Assembly (NCBI RefSeq): GCF_000159015.1
Contig: NZ_DS999544.1
Span: forward strand, 1 to 64,000
Reading direction: 5' to 3'
Length of the DNA: 64,000 nucleotides
Source of the DNA: Gleimia coleocanis DSM 15436
GTDB taxonomy: Bacteria; Actinomycetota; Actinomycetes; Actinomycetales; Actinomycetaceae
A program made the translations under genes and the position numbers. Shown here piece by piece: positions 44,827 through 53,856 of this stretch (the stretch's first letter is position 1; each line of letters begins with the position of its first letter). The notes below the pieces were generated by a model, which worked only from the letters and a program-made list of their open reading frames with translations, made no database searches and was not told the DNA's origin.

Positions 44827-45501
44827 GTGTTAGCACAGATTATGGACGCGGCAGCAGCCGACCCAATCTGGTTTGAAACCATCCTTGAATGGTTCAAAAA
44901 CCCAGAAACCCTGCTCCTAGCCTTAGGACAATGGGTACTCGCTGGCGTAGCGGCCATCGTCTTCATCGAATCTGGCGTCCTATTCCCAGTCCTCCCCGGC
45001 GACTCCCTAGTATTTTCTGCCGGTTTGCTCCACACGCAGTTAGGACTCAGCCTCATCGTCCTCGTCGCAACCATTGTTGTCTGCGCCCTGGCCGGCTCTG
45101 AAGTTGGCTACTGGATTGGCGCAAAATTTGGTCGCAACCTCTTTTCAGATGACGCTCGCATACTCAAAACCGAACACCTAGTGCAAGCCGAAAACTTCTT
45201 CGCCCGCTACGGTGGTCGCTCACTAGTAATGGGTCGTTTCGTTCCATTTGTACGCACTTTCGTGCCAATCGCAGCAGGAATCGCCGGTTACAACCATGCC
45301 TCTTTCCTACTGTGGAACCTGGTCGGAGCAGTCGCTTGGGGTGGCGGCCTAACGCTACTGGGATCACTATTAGGTGGCGTCTCTTTCATTCATGATAATC
45401 TCTCAGCTATCATCCTTGTAATCGTATTCGTATCCCTCCTACCAATGGTTATCGAATACTTCCTGCATAAACGTCGCAACGCGAAAAACCCTGAAGCGTA
45501 A
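44827..45501 (+). CDS. DedA family membrane protein
   Basis: DedA/SNARE-associated family proteins act as polyprenyl-phosphate or phospholipid flippases. The 224 residues show FIESGVLFPVLPGDSLVFSAGLL, the conserved GxxxGY block (GSEVGYWIGAKFGRNLF), and the catalytic-type F..R..P..R.F.P..AG motif (GRFVPFVRTFVPIAAGIAGY). The start is GTG at 44827 with AGAG upstream; an ATG at 44842 is possible. The stop codon is inside a word-B copy, giving the ending PEA. A word-B hairpin follows. Confidence 0.87.
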   Translation: MLAQIMDAAAADPIWFETILEWFKNPETLLLALGQWVLAGVAAIVFIESGVLFPVLPGDSLVFSAGLLHTQLGLSLIVLVATIVVCALAGSEVGYWIGAKFGRNLFSDDARILKTEHLVQAENFFARYGGRSLVMGRFVPFVRTFVPIAAGIAGYNHASFLLWNLVGAVAWGGGLTLLGSLLGGVSFIHDNLSAIILVIVFVSLLPMVIEYFLHKRRNAKNPEA

Positions 45502-45581
45502 CACGCCGACCACGCGCAAAACCTACTAAAACAACCGGAGCGTAACACGCCTGACTCACCAAGTCAGCGTGTTACGCTCCG
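45493..45581. repeat. Word B: DedA stop codon plus terminator hairpin
   Basis: GAAGCGTAACACGCC at 45493-45507 contains the DedA TAA stop (45499-45501). An inverted pair follows at 45536-45581: CGGAGCGTAACACGC...GACT with AGTC...GCGTGTTACGCTCCG. It lies between convergent genes, followed on the right by a word-A copy near 45634. Confidence 0.8.
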
Positions 45582-45656
45582 AAGTAATTTAGACACACGA
45601 AAACGCCCAGTGAAAACAAAAACAGTCACTGGGCGCCCTCGGGAAAAATAACTAGA

Positions 45657-48191
45657 CTACTTAAAACGACGCAAACGCAAGGAATTCGACACCACCAGCA
45701 CCGAAGAACAAGCCATCGCCGCCCCCGCAATCATCGGGTTCAACAAACCCGCCACCGCCAGCGGAATCGCAGCCACGTTATAAGCAAACGCCCAAAACAG
45801 ATTCTGCTTAATCACCCGCAGCGTCGCCCGCGAAATCCGAATAGCAGTTGGCGCACTCGCCAAATCAGAACCAATCAGCGTAATATCAGCCGCCTCAATC
45901 GCTGTGTCCGTGCCCGACCCCATTGCGATTCCCAAACCCTGCACGCCTGCCTGTGCCAGTGCAGCCGCATCATTAACGCCGTCGCCAACCATTGCTACGA
46001 CCCTATCCTGCGCCTGCAAATCAGCAATCCGATCACGCTTTTGCTCAGGCAAAACCTGCGCAAAAACGGTTTCAATTCCCACTTCAGTTGCAACCCGACG
46101 AGCACTTTGCGGATTATCCCCCGTAATCATAATCGGCTCAATCTGAAGCTCACGTAGCTGACTAATCGCCTGCGCGCTCGTCGGCTTCACCTGGTCAGCA
46201 ATAAACAAAACAGCACGTAACTGGCAGTTTTCAGGTTGCTGCGCTGCCAGAATCGTAGGTGCCTCCACCCAAAAATCGTGGGCGCGGGAAACTGGTTTCG
46301 GCGTGTTTTCTACATTTTCGAGGGCGGTGCTAGACAGCACCTGCGCAGAATATCCAGCTTTTACGATGGTTTCTACTAGCTCGCTTCCATCTGCAGAATA
46401 CTCTGCAGCTGGAAGCGTAACACGCGCAGTTTCCGTAGCTAGGTTAACTTCAGCTTTAACTCCGGGAAGTTTCCCAAGTTTACGTTCCACTCGGCGAACG
46501 CAAGAAGCACAAGTCATCCCTTGGAGGGAAAGTTCAAACACCTGCTGCGGAGCGTAACTCTCCGCACTGGTAGATTCCGTGGTTTCAACTGGGAGTTTTT
46601 CAGGGTTCTGCTTTAGATGCGGCGTGTTACGCTCCGGCGTATCAAGCTTATCCGCAGGGAAAACGCTTAGAGGTACAGTACCGACCGCAATCACCGTTGC
46701 ACCAGAAGACAACCCTGCAGACAGGTTTTGTGCAACAGCGGAAAAATCAAACCCTAAATCCTGTAAAAACTGCGGACTGCCAACAAAAACACGGTTGCTA
46801 CCAACAGTGGCAGACGCTCCGAAACCAGCATGGTTTACGAAATCAACACTAGTGGGGAAGACACTGGACGGCGTGTTACGCTCCGAAGATTGGGAAAGCC
46901 ACTCAGCAGCATCCGGCGTGTTATGCTCCGCGGTAAGAGAAGCAAAATCAACCACCGCAGCTGCAATCGGATGAGAAGAATGAGCTTCAACGGAAGCAGC
47001 TAACGCAACGCCCTCGGAAAAAGCCAACTCCCCAAGATCCCCGCTAACTGCACCAGACGCAGAAACCAAGAACCCGCCCGTCACGCGCATCTCGCCCGCC
47101 GTAATCGTGCCCGTCTTATCCAACAAAATCGTGTCAATCTGGCGGGTCGACTCCAAAATCTCCGGACCCTTAATCACAATCCCCAGCTGCGCCGCCCGGC
47201 CAGAACCTACCAGCAACGCAGTTGGAGTAGCCAAACCCAACGCGCACGGACAAGCAATCACCAAAACCGCCACCGCAGCAGTAAACGCCGCCTGCGTAGA
47301 CGCGCCCGCCAGCAACCAGCCAAGCAAAGTTAAAGCAGAAATCCCTAAAACCACAGGCACAAAAACGCCTGAAACCTTATCTGCCAACCGCTGCACCGGA
47401 GCCTTCCCCAGTTGCGCTGCAGTAACCATCGCGCCAATCCGCGCCAAAGTCGTCTCAGCCCCCACGCGAGTCAAACGCACCTGCAAAAGACCATCAGTAT
47501 TAATCGTCCCACCCGTAACCGCGTCACCTGCACTCATGAAAACCGGCACAGATTCGCCTGTTAAAAGGGAAGTATCAACCGCTGCGGAGCCCTCAATCAC
47601 CACGCCATCTGCGGGAATCTTCTCACCAGCTTTTACTAAAACCACGTCATCAACCAGCAGAGACTCTGCACTTACCTGCGTCACATTACCTGCAGAATCA
47701 ACGCGTAAAGCCTGTTTTGCACCCAGCTCTAACAATGAACGCAGAGCGTCACCCGCCTGCGCCTTCGTATGCGCCTCTGCAAAACGGCCCGCCAGTAGGA
47801 AAGTCGTGACCACCGCTGCGGTTTCAAAATATAGCTCCGGGTGCGCATCCGACGCGTGCTGGGGCAGAAAAGTCATATGCATGACGTGACCCCAGGTGCC
47901 AGCTTCCGTGAAAAATAACGCCCACAAAGACCAGCCCATTGCCGCGATAACGCCCAGGGAAACTAGCGTATCCATAGTGGAACCACCATGCCGCCCTGCT
48001 TGGAAAGCCGCCTTATGAAATGGCCACGCTCCCCACGACACTACGGGCAGAGCTAGACCCGCCATAATCCACTGCCAGCCAGGAAACTGCAATGCTGGAA
48101 TCATAGAAATCAGCATCACTGGCAGTGTTAAAACCGCAGAAACCAGTAGTCGAATGCGTAGCTGGCTGATGCGGGTGGATTGGTGCGACAT
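45657..48191 (-). CDS. copA: Copper-type P1B ATPase with an internal HMA domain
   Basis: Exports Cu+ (or a similar soft metal) using ATP. The 844 residues hold TGES (211-214), the metal-site CPC (314-316), DKTGT with phosphorylated Asp358, SSHP (405-408), TGDN (690-693) and GDGVND (736-741). Unusually there is no N-terminal metal-binding domain: the chain begins at the first membrane helix, and a complete HMA domain with GMTCASC (558-564) sits inside the cytoplasmic region, between the N-domain strand GATVIAVG (497-504) and the P-domain strand LRAVLFIADQVKPTS (658-672). The extra ~150 residues are edged by word-B peptides (ERNTP at 520-524, AESYAP) and a word-A peptide (TALEN). Strong AAGGAG before the ATG. 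CopZ is encoded 73 bases upstream. Confidence 0.9.
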   Translation of the reverse strand: MSHQSTRISQLRIRLLVSAVLTLPVMLISMIPALQFPGWQWIMAGLALPVVSWGAWPFHKAAFQAGRHGGSTMDTLVSLGVIAAMGWSLWALFFTEAGTWGHVMHMTFLPQHASDAHPELYFETAAVVTTFLLAGRFAEAHTKAQAGDALRSLLELGAKQALRVDSAGNVTQVSAESLLVDDVVLVKAGEKIPADGVVIEGSAAVDTSLLTGESVPVFMSAGDAVTGGTINTDGLLQVRLTRVGAETTLARIGAMVTAAQLGKAPVQRLADKVSGVFVPVVLGISALTLLGWLLAGASTQAAFTAAVAVLVIACPCALGLATPTALLVGSGRAAQLGIVIKGPEILESTRQIDTILLDKTGTITAGEMRVTGGFLVSASGAVSGDLGELAFSEGVALAASVEAHSSHPIAAAVVDFASLTAEHNTPDAAEWLSQSSERNTPSSVFPTSVDFVNHAGFGASATVGSNRVFVGSPQFLQDLGFDFSAVAQNLSAGLSSGATVIAVGTVPLSVFPADKLDTPERNTPHLKQNPEKLPVETTESTSAESYAPQQVFELSLQGMTCASCVRRVERKLGKLPGVKAEVNLATETARVTLPAAEYSADGSELVETIVKAGYSAQVLSSTALENVENTPKPVSRAHDFWVEAPTILAAQQPENCQLRAVLFIADQVKPTSAQAISQLRELQIEPIMITGDNPQSARRVATEVGIETVFAQVLPEQKRDRIADLQAQDRVVAMVGDGVNDAAALAQAGVQGLGIAMGSGTDTAIEAADITLIGSDLASAPTAIRISRATLRVIKQNLFWAFAYNVAAIPLAVAGLLNPMIAGAAMACSSVLVVSNSLRLRRFK

Positions 48192-48210
48192 GACGACTCC
48201 TTAAAACTAG

Positions 48211-48257
48211 CGGAGCGTAACTCGCCGCGGAAAACCTGTTCGACGTGTTACGCTCCG
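48211..48257. repeat. Inverted pair of word B between CopZ and copper ATPase
   Basis: CGGAGCGTAAC (48211-48221) pairs with GTTACGCTCCG (48247-48257). The two arms differ beyond the core (ACTCGCC against ACGTG). It lies between tandem reverse-strand genes and may cause partial termination after CopZ. Confidence 0.7.
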
Positions 48258-48264
48258 ATGATTA

Positions 48265-48495
48265 TCAAGCAGAAACGGAAACCAGTTCGTATCCGGCTTC
48301 ATCAACTGCATCAGCAAAAGCTGCTTCACTTACTTCTGCGTCTGCTTCAACGGTGGCTACGGAAACTGCTTCTTTACCGGCATTTAGTTCCACATTCACC
48401 GTGGTAACGCCAGCGATTTCAGAGATTTCCTCAGTTACAGAAGCAACGCAGTGTCCGCAGGTGAGGCCGCGAATTTCTAGCTGGTAGGTGCTCAT
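48265..48495 (-). CDS. copZ: Copper chaperone CopZ-like HMA protein
   Basis: This 76-residue free-standing heavy-metal-associated domain has the metal motif GLTCGHCVASV (Cys13 and Cys16) and ferredoxin-like beta-alpha-beta pattern with VNVELNAGKEAV and a final GYELVSV strand. It delivers copper to the ATPase encoded next. GAAAGGAAC precedes the ATG. The YibE/F gene lies upstream in the same direction. Confidence 0.9.
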   Translation of the reverse strand: MSTYQLEIRGLTCGHCVASVTEEISEIAGVTTVNVELNAGKEAVSVATVEADAEVSEAAFADAVDEAGYELVSVSA

Positions 48496-48534
48496 ATTTA
48501 GTTCCTTTCATTTAGGGGGAAAATATTTGGGTGC

Positions 48535-48615
48535 GGCGTGTTACGCTCCGAGAATTTTTCCTGCTTCCGAGGGCGCTTCATTTAACCCGCCATGCGAGTG
48601 CGGCGTGTTACGCTC
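48535..48615. repeat. Word B - word A - word B array at the YibE/F C terminus
   Basis: Word B (48535-48549, containing the stop codon), word A (about 48563-48574) and word B (about 48601-48616) lie consecutively and encode the last 25 or so residues of the YibE/F protein. This suggests that insertion of words extended or replaced the original end. Confidence 0.7.
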
Positions 48616-49848
48616 CGCTGTATCTTGGCGCGTCTGCGTAACTTTCACTAGCACTGCCGCAATCAAAGTTGTCAGAGGAATCGAAATAATCAAACCAATC
48701 GACGCAATCAACGTGCGTACGATTTCTTCCGCAATCTCTTCCGTTACCGCAATCTCATACAGAGGGCGGTCAATCATCATCGCTAAAAGTAACGCCGGTA
48801 AAGCCGTACCAGAATAAGCGAAAGCCAAAGTGTAAACCGTTGACGCAATATGATCCCGGCCAACTCGCATGGCATGCGCAAAAATCTGCATCTGCGACAT
48901 CTGCGGGTTAGCAGCATGAAGTTCCCACACGGTAGAAGCCTGCGTAATAGTCACGTCATTTAACGCACCCAAAGCTGCAATCACAATGCCGCAAACCAGA
49001 AGAGCCTGCAAAGATACTTCAGGAAGATAACCAAAAATCAAACGACCTTCTTCGGAAGCAGCACCAGACAAATGCACTGACTGCACCTGCCATAAAGCCA
49101 TCACCACCGTCAAAGCCATGCCACCGAAAGTACCCAGTAGCGCTGTCGTAGTGCGAATCGAAATCCCATGCGCGAAATAAACGGAAGCAAACAGCATCGC
49201 AGAAACACCGCACAACGTCACCAACAACGCGGGCTTACCCACCATTAGTGCCGGCATCACAAAATAAACCAACACGAGGATAGACGCGGTTAAACCAGCA
49301 ATCGCAGCTAAACCACGCAGCCGGGCTACCACCACAACCATGACTAAATACAAGGTAAGTAGAATCCACAGGGGAGAAGTACGCTGAATATCCCAATACG
49401 CGTGGATAACCCCACCTGAGTCACCAGTTTCAGTACGGAGAACAGTTAAAGTATCGCCCTCGGAAATAATCGGGAATTTTTCCGGCGGAATCTGAAGCAA
49501 AACGACTAAACCAGCCGACTTCCCATCCAAGATTTCCGCGCACAAATTTCCCAACTCAAAAGCGCGATTATTCTCGCCTGCCTGGGGTACGGGTGCTTCC
49601 GGAATCCCACCGACCGGCGCGCACTTATCCAAGTCGAAGCCAATGACGCGGGCGCTCGCGGTGGACGTTCCCGACGCATAAGGGTCAATAGAACCAACTA
49701 CAGAATTTCCCGAGGACGGCCATAAAAGTAGCATTCCCAGTACAGTCGCCAACGCCAGGGGGGCGACCACTGCGGTAAGGAAAATACGGATCTTCCGCAG
49801 GCGCTGCTGCGATAATTCTAAAGGTCCGTGGCTGTGAGAATGCGTCAT
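48541..49848 (-). CDS. YibE/F family membrane protein
   Basis: The 435-residue protein has a His-rich N terminus (MTHSHSHG), a signal-like helix, an extracytoplasmic domain and about eight C-terminal helices; SLQALLVCGIVIAALGALNDVTITQASTVWEL (here in part) is the family signature. YibE/F proteins are of unknown function; the His-rich start and CopZ-CopA downstream hint at metal biology. The ATG at 49848 is chosen over the open frame to 50007 because TAAAGT lies seven bases upstream, consistent with a leaderless message. The C terminus passes through word B (ERNTP), word A (EAPSEA) and another word B whose TAA is the stop codon. Confidence 0.8.
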   Translation of the reverse strand: MTHSHSHGPLELSQQRLRKIRIFLTAVVAPLALATVLGMLLLWPSSGNSVVGSIDPYASGTSTASARVIGFDLDKCAPVGGIPEAPVPQAGENNRAFELGNLCAEILDGKSAGLVVLLQIPPEKFPIISEGDTLTVLRTETGDSGGVIHAYWDIQRTSPLWILLTLYLVMVVVVARLRGLAAIAGLTASILVLVYFVMPALMVGKPALLVTLCGVSAMLFASVYFAHGISIRTTTALLGTFGGMALTVVMALWQVQSVHLSGAASEEGRLIFGYLPEVSLQALLVCGIVIAALGALNDVTITQASTVWELHAANPQMSQMQIFAHAMRVGRDHIASTVYTLAFAYSGTALPALLLAMMIDRPLYEIAVTEEIAEEIVRTLIASIGLIISIPLTTLIAAVLVKVTQTRQDTAERNTPHSHGGLNEAPSEAGKILGA

Positions 49849-49855
49849 GCATACA

Positions 49856-49861
49856 ACTTTA
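49856..49861 (-). promoter_or_regulatory. -10 element for a probable leaderless transcript
   Basis: TAAAGT on the reverse strand ends seven bases before the ATG at 49848; no ribosome-binding site is present. Confidence 0.4.
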
Positions 49862-50024
49862 GCAACTTTTTGGTTTAACGCATTTTGGGACGTGTGGATA
49901 ACCGAAGCGTAACTCGCCGAGGTGGCCAATTGTCCCGCCACTCGCACCAAAAATTCCCTTACAATGGAAACAGTCGGGTCAGCGGATGACCCACTGTTTG
50001 CAAACAACTGTGAGAGGAAACCTC

Positions 50025-50759
50025 ATGACTTACAAGCTCGTACTGCTGCGTCACGGCCAGTCCGAATGGAACGCCCTGAACCTGTTCACCGGTTGGGTAG
50101 ACGTTCCACTGTCCGACCTGGGCAAGGAAGAAGCAGCACACGGCGGCGAACTGCTGAAGAAGGAAGGCATTCTGCCAGACGTACTCTTCACCTCCATGCT
50201 GCGGCGCGCAATCATGACCGCAAATCTGGCTCTGGACGCTTGTGACCGCCACTGGATTCCAGTACAGCGCGACTGGCGCCTGAACGAACGCCACTACGGC
50301 GCTCTGCAGGGCAAGAACAAGAAGGAAATCCGCGACGAATACGGTGACGACCAGTTCATGCTGTGGCGTCGTTCCTACGACACCCCACCACCAGCAATCG
50401 AACTGGGCTCCGAATTCTCTCAGGATACTGACCCACGTTACGCTGGCGAACCAATCCCAGCAACCGAATGTCTGAAGGACGTTTTGGAACGTATGCTCCC
50501 ATACTGGGAAGAAACCATTGTTCCAGTAATCAAGACCGGCAAGACCGTTATGATCGCTGCGCACGGTAACTCCCTGCGTGCAATCGTGAAGCACTTGGAT
50601 GGTATTTCTGACGAAGATATCGCAGAAGTAAACATCCCAACTGGTATTCCATTGCTGTACGAATTGGATGAAAACCTGGTTCCACTGAAGAAGGGTGGCA
50701 CCTACCTGGATCCAGATGCACAGGCGAAGATTGATGCTGTAGCAAACCAGGGTAAGTGA
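50025..50759 (+). CDS. gpmA: 2,3-bisphosphoglycerate-dependent phosphoglycerate mutase
   Basis: Glycolytic interconversion of 3- and 2-phosphoglycerate. The 244 residues have the phospho-His loop [10 protein letters not shown] (His10), [20 protein letters not shown] with the catalytic Glu and second-site His in AAHGNSLRA, in exact family order. ATG at 50025 is chosen for GAGAGGAAA upstream; the frame extends to 49986 without support. Codon use is the strict highly expressed type. A strong terminator follows. Confidence 0.96.
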   Translation: MTYKLVLLRHGQSEWNALNLFTGWVDVPLSDLGKEEAAHGGELLKKEGILPDVLFTSMLRRAIMTANLALDACDRHWIPVQRDWRLNERHYGALQGKNKKEIRDEYGDDQFMLWRRSYDTPPPAIELGSEFSQDTDPRYAGEPIPATECLKDVLERMLPYWEETIVPVIKTGKTVMIAAHGNSLRAIVKHLDGISDEDIAEVNIPTGIPLLYELDENLVPLKKGGTYLDPDAQAKIDAVANQGK

Positions 50760-50776
50760 TTTAATAAATCCTTATT

Positions 50777-50810
50777 AAGTGAGGCTTCCGCTTTGGCGGG
50801 GCCTCACTTT
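50777..50810 (+). terminator. Terminator after gpmA
   Basis: AAGTGAGGC and GCCTCACTTTT flank a GC-rich inner hairpin (CCGCTTTGGCGG), with a trailing TTTT. It stands 18 bases after the stop codon. Confidence 0.88.
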
Positions 50811-50865
50811 TATGTTTTTATTGGGTTTTCTTTTCCGGAGGGCGGTTTTTTGGTTGCTTTTCCGC

Positions 50866-50966
50866 GGAGCGTAACACGCTGAGCTGGTCATAGAACTCGG
50901 AGCGTAACACGCGGGGAGCAGGTTGTAGAGTGTTACGTTGTGGTAGTGTCGGCGAGTTACGCTTGG
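50866..50966. repeat. Word-B array upstream of CarD
   Basis: Four words occur in 100 bases: GGAGCGTAACACGCT (about 50866), GGAGCGTAACACGCG (50899), a degenerate reverse copy GAGTGTTACGTT (50927) and a reverse GCGAGTTACGCTT (50952). Nothing else is seen in 50811-51037 except the CarD promoter (TAAAAT near 50998) and AGGAG. Confidence 0.7.
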
Positions 50967-51037
50967 GTGAATTCCCCTTGATTGAAGGGCGCAACTGGTA
51001 AAATAGAAGTGGTTTTGTCCATTGACAGGAGACCGTA

Positions 51038-51547
51038 ATGACCTTTCACATTGGTGAAACTATCGTGTACCCACATCACGGGGCAGCCACTATTGAAGAA
51101 ATTAACGTTCGCGAATTCAAAGGGGAAAAGCGCACGTATTTAACTTTGCGAGTGGCACAGGGGGACCTAACGATTCAGGTGCCTGCTGATAACGTGGAAA
51201 TGGTGGGCGGTCGCGACGTAGTAGATGAGGGTGGCTTCCAAGAAGTCGTTGACATTTTGCATGAAGATTCCACGGATGAGCCGGCTATTTGGTCGCGTCG
51301 ATACAAGCAGAATCAAGAAAAAATCGCTTCCGGGAGTATCCGCAGTGTCGCGGAAGTAGTCCGCGATTTAACTCGCCGTGACGCGGTGAAGGGGCTTTCC
51401 GCGGGAGAAAAATGCATGCTTTCGAAAGCTCGGCAGATTCTTACTTCTGAAGTGGCGTTGGCGCGGGGTATTGATGAAGCTGCAGCGCATATTTGTTTAG
51501 ATGAGATTTTAGAAGAGGTTGCTGGCGCGCATCAGCCGCAGGAATAG
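51038..51547 (+). CDS. carD: CarD-family RNA polymerase-binding regulator
   Basis: CarD stabilises open promoter complexes, mainly at rRNA and housekeeping promoters. The 169 residues begin with the RNA polymerase-interacting Tudor-like domain ([17 protein letters not shown]...[13 protein letters not shown]) and continue with the helical DNA-contact domain ([44 protein letters not shown]). Size and domain order match mycobacterial CarD. ACAGGAGACC precedes the ATG. The IspD gene starts two bases after its stop, a common actinobacterial arrangement. Confidence 0.95.
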   Translation: MTFHIGETIVYPHHGAATIEEINVREFKGEKRTYLTLRVAQGDLTIQVPADNVEMVGGRDVVDEGGFQEVVDILHEDSTDEPAIWSRRYKQNQEKIASGSIRSVAEVVRDLTRRDAVKGLSAGEKCMLSKARQILTSEVALARGIDEAAAHICLDEILEEVAGAHQPQE

Positions 51548-51549
51548 CT

Positions 51550-52299
51550 ATGGGGAAACGAGTTTACGCTGTTATTACAGCAGCTGGAACGGGTACGCGC
51601 CTGGGTTACAATCAGCCGAAGGCGCTGGTTCCGTTGGGTGATAAAACTATCGTGGAGCATGCGGTGGAGCGGTTCTTGGCTCACCCGCGGGTGGCGGGCG
51701 TGGTAGTGACGGCTTTGGATGATGGGCATTATTTCGCGGATTTTCAAAAGATTTTGGAGGGCGATGCGCGTATTCTCGTGGTTCCTGGTGGGGGTAGTCG
51801 ACAAGAAAGTGTTTACCGGGGCTTACAGGCGGTACCGGGGTTAGCGCAGCAGTTGGAGCAGGACTTTGTGTCTGCAGAGACTTTGGTGTTGATTCATGAT
51901 GCGGCTCGTTGTTTAACTCCGGTGGAAGTAGTTGAACGCGTTGTTATGGGGTTGGAATCTGAAGCTAAAGCGGTTATTCCGGCGCTACCGGTGGTGGATA
52001 CTTTAAGTGAATTTAAAGTCTTGGAAACTGAGGGCTTAGAATTCTCTGGTGAAACTGTTGACCGCGCAAAGTTGCGTGCCGTACAGACACCGCAGGGATT
52101 CCACTATGACGTGATCATGGAGGGGCACGCCCTCGGGAAAGAAAAGAGTACGGAAGAAGAGTTTACGGATGATGCTTCGCTAATGCGGCTTACTGGGGAG
52201 CCGGTGCTGATGGTCCGCGGAAGTGAGTTGAGTCTGAAAGTGACCACGCCGTTTGATTTGCGAGTAGCCGCGGCGCTGCTGGCGGATCAAGGGGTTTAG
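51550..52299 (+). CDS. ispD: 2-C-methyl-D-erythritol 4-phosphate cytidylyltransferase
   Basis: Third step of the MEP isoprenoid pathway, joining CTP and methylerythritol phosphate. The 249 residues carry the nucleotide-binding AAGTGTRLG (10-18) with KAL, GGGSRQESVYRGL, VLIHDAARCL and the C-terminal TPQGFHYD and EEFTDDASL motifs. It is coupled to CarD. IspF, with which it is often fused, is encoded separately 1.5 kb downstream. A word-A copy lies in the gene (HALGKE). Confidence 0.94.
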   Translation: MGKRVYAVITAAGTGTRLGYNQPKALVPLGDKTIVEHAVERFLAHPRVAGVVVTALDDGHYFADFQKILEGDARILVVPGGGSRQESVYRGLQAVPGLAQQLEQDFVSAETLVLIHDAARCLTPVEVVERVVMGLESEAKAVIPALPVVDTLSEFKVLETEGLEFSGETVDRAKLRAVQTPQGFHYDVIMEGHALGKEKSTEEEFTDDASLMRLTGEPVLMVRGSELSLKVTTPFDLRVAAALLADQGV

Positions 52300-52369
52300 A
52301 GTAGGAACTTTGCTTAGTTTTCGATAAAGTAGAAAACACAAATAAGTTCAAATCTTTAAGGAAGATTTT

Positions 52370-53734
52370 GTGAGTGCATTAAACAACAAACCAGCAGGTA
52401 CAGCCAAACTGCTGAACAAGAAAGTAATCTCCTGGGCAATCTGGGACTGGGGCTCAGCCGCATTCAACGCTGTAGCCACCACTTTCGTATTCTCCACCTA
52501 CCTGGTTTCCAAACTCTTCGGCGACCACGACGCCTCATCCCTAAAACTATCCTGGGGCCTCACCATCGCCGGCATCATCATTGCCCTCACCGCACCAATC
52601 AGCGGACAACGCGCAGACCGTAAAGGCCGCGGCACCTTCTGGCTAGGCGCCAACTCCTTCGTAGTCTTCCTCGCCCTGCTCGGCATGTTCTTCGTCCGAC
52701 CACAATCCACCCTCGGCACCGAAGGCGCACTCTGGCTCGGCATCTTCCTCATCTCCGTAGGCAACATCTTCTTCGAATTCGCCTCCGTAAACTACAACGC
52801 GATGCTCTCACGCATCTCCACCCCAGAAACCATGGGACGCATCTCCGGCATCGGCTGGGCATCCGGCTACCTCGGCGGCATCATCCTACTCTTCGTACTA
52901 CTCATCTTCTTCCTCGGCGACAACCCAGTAGTAGCAGTATCCGGTGAAGACGGGCTCCCAGTCCGCCTCGCCATGCTCGTAGCCGCCTTCTGGTTCGGAC
53001 TCTCCGCCCTCCCAGTCCTCTTCGCTCTACCAGGACGCGCCGTTGAAGGACACGAAAACGACGAAAAAGAAACCCTCCGCGACTCCTACAAGCGCCTCTG
53101 GAAAACCGTGAAACGCCTCTACGCAGAAGCACCCCACACTCTCTCCTTCCTCGGCGCATCCGCAGTATTCCGTGACGGCCTCGCAGGCGTATTCACCTAC
53201 GGCGCTATCCTCGCAGCCGTAACCTTCGGCTTCACCCCCGGCGAAATCATCATCTTCGGTGTCGCCTCCAACGTCGTAGCCGGCGTCGTCACCATCGCCT
53301 TCGGCTGGGTAGATGACTTCTGGGGACCAAAACGCACCATCATGTTCTCACTCTCCGTCATGGTCGCTATGGGGCTAGTCGTATTCTTCTTCCACGACCA
53401 AGGAAAAATCGTCTTCTGGATCGCTGGCCTAACCCTCGCTGGCTTCGTTGGCCCAGCACAATCCGCATCCCGTTCCTTCCTCGGACGAGTCATTCCAGAA
53501 GGACGCGAAGGTGAAGTATTCGGACTCTACGCCACCACCGGACGCGCAGTATCCTTCCTCGCGCCAGCCATGTACGGTCTAAGCGTAACCATCGGACAAA
53601 ACTTCGTAGCAGACGGAGAATCCGCCACCCACTTCGGTATTCTCGGCATCATCTCCATCCTGCTCCTAGGCCTACTCATCCTCATTCCAGTTAAAGAAGA
53701 ACACGCATACCTAGATTCCTTCGACGGAAAATAA
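52370..53734 (+). CDS. UMF1-type MFS transporter
   Basis: The 454-residue protein has 12 predicted helices and the UMF1/Atg22-like N terminus ISWAIWDWGSAAFNAVATTFVF, plus GFASVNYNAMLSRIS-like FASVNYNAML and a VGPAQSASRSFLGRVIP segment in the second half. Members are often annotated as vacuole effluxer or amino-acid exporters; substrate unknown here. Start is GTG at 52370 with AAGGAAG upstream. Codons are strongly C-ending, unlike the preceding ispD gene. Confidence 0.85.
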   Translation: MSALNNKPAGTAKLLNKKVISWAIWDWGSAAFNAVATTFVFSTYLVSKLFGDHDASSLKLSWGLTIAGIIIALTAPISGQRADRKGRGTFWLGANSFVVFLALLGMFFVRPQSTLGTEGALWLGIFLISVGNIFFEFASVNYNAMLSRISTPETMGRISGIGWASGYLGGIILLFVLLIFFLGDNPVVAVSGEDGLPVRLAMLVAAFWFGLSALPVLFALPGRAVEGHENDEKETLRDSYKRLWKTVKRLYAEAPHTLSFLGASAVFRDGLAGVFTYGAILAAVTFGFTPGEIIIFGVASNVVAGVVTIAFGWVDDFWGPKRTIMFSLSVMVAMGLVVFFFHDQGKIVFWIAGLTLAGFVGPAQSASRSFLGRVIPEGREGEVFGLYATTGRAVSFLAPAMYGLSVTIGQNFVADGESATHFGILGIISILLLGLLILIPVKEEHAYLDSFDGK

Positions 53735-53743
53735 AACCCCACA

Positions 53744-53843
53744 CGGAGCGTAACACTCCGCACAGGTGAAACACATAGAAAAACAACTAAAGCCGGAGTG
53801 TAACACGCCGTTTTAGGAAAACAAGCGTGTTACACTCCGGCTT
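53744..53843. repeat. Word-B copies and covarying hairpin between MFS and IspF genes
   Basis: A single word B is at about 53745. An inverted pair follows at 53790-53843: AAGCCGGAGTGTAACACGC and its exact complement. Both arms carry GTG in place of the usual GCG, so the change is mirrored and pairing kept. It lies between convergent genes and probably terminates both. Confidence 0.8.
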
Positions 53844-53856
53844 TACACACAAAACC

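Noticed and set aside
43574-44836. Long N-terminal extension of the flippase-like gene
   Set aside because: The extra 89 codons run across four word-B copies and the divergent promoter region; the family N terminus and a leaderless -10 box support the ATG at 44569.
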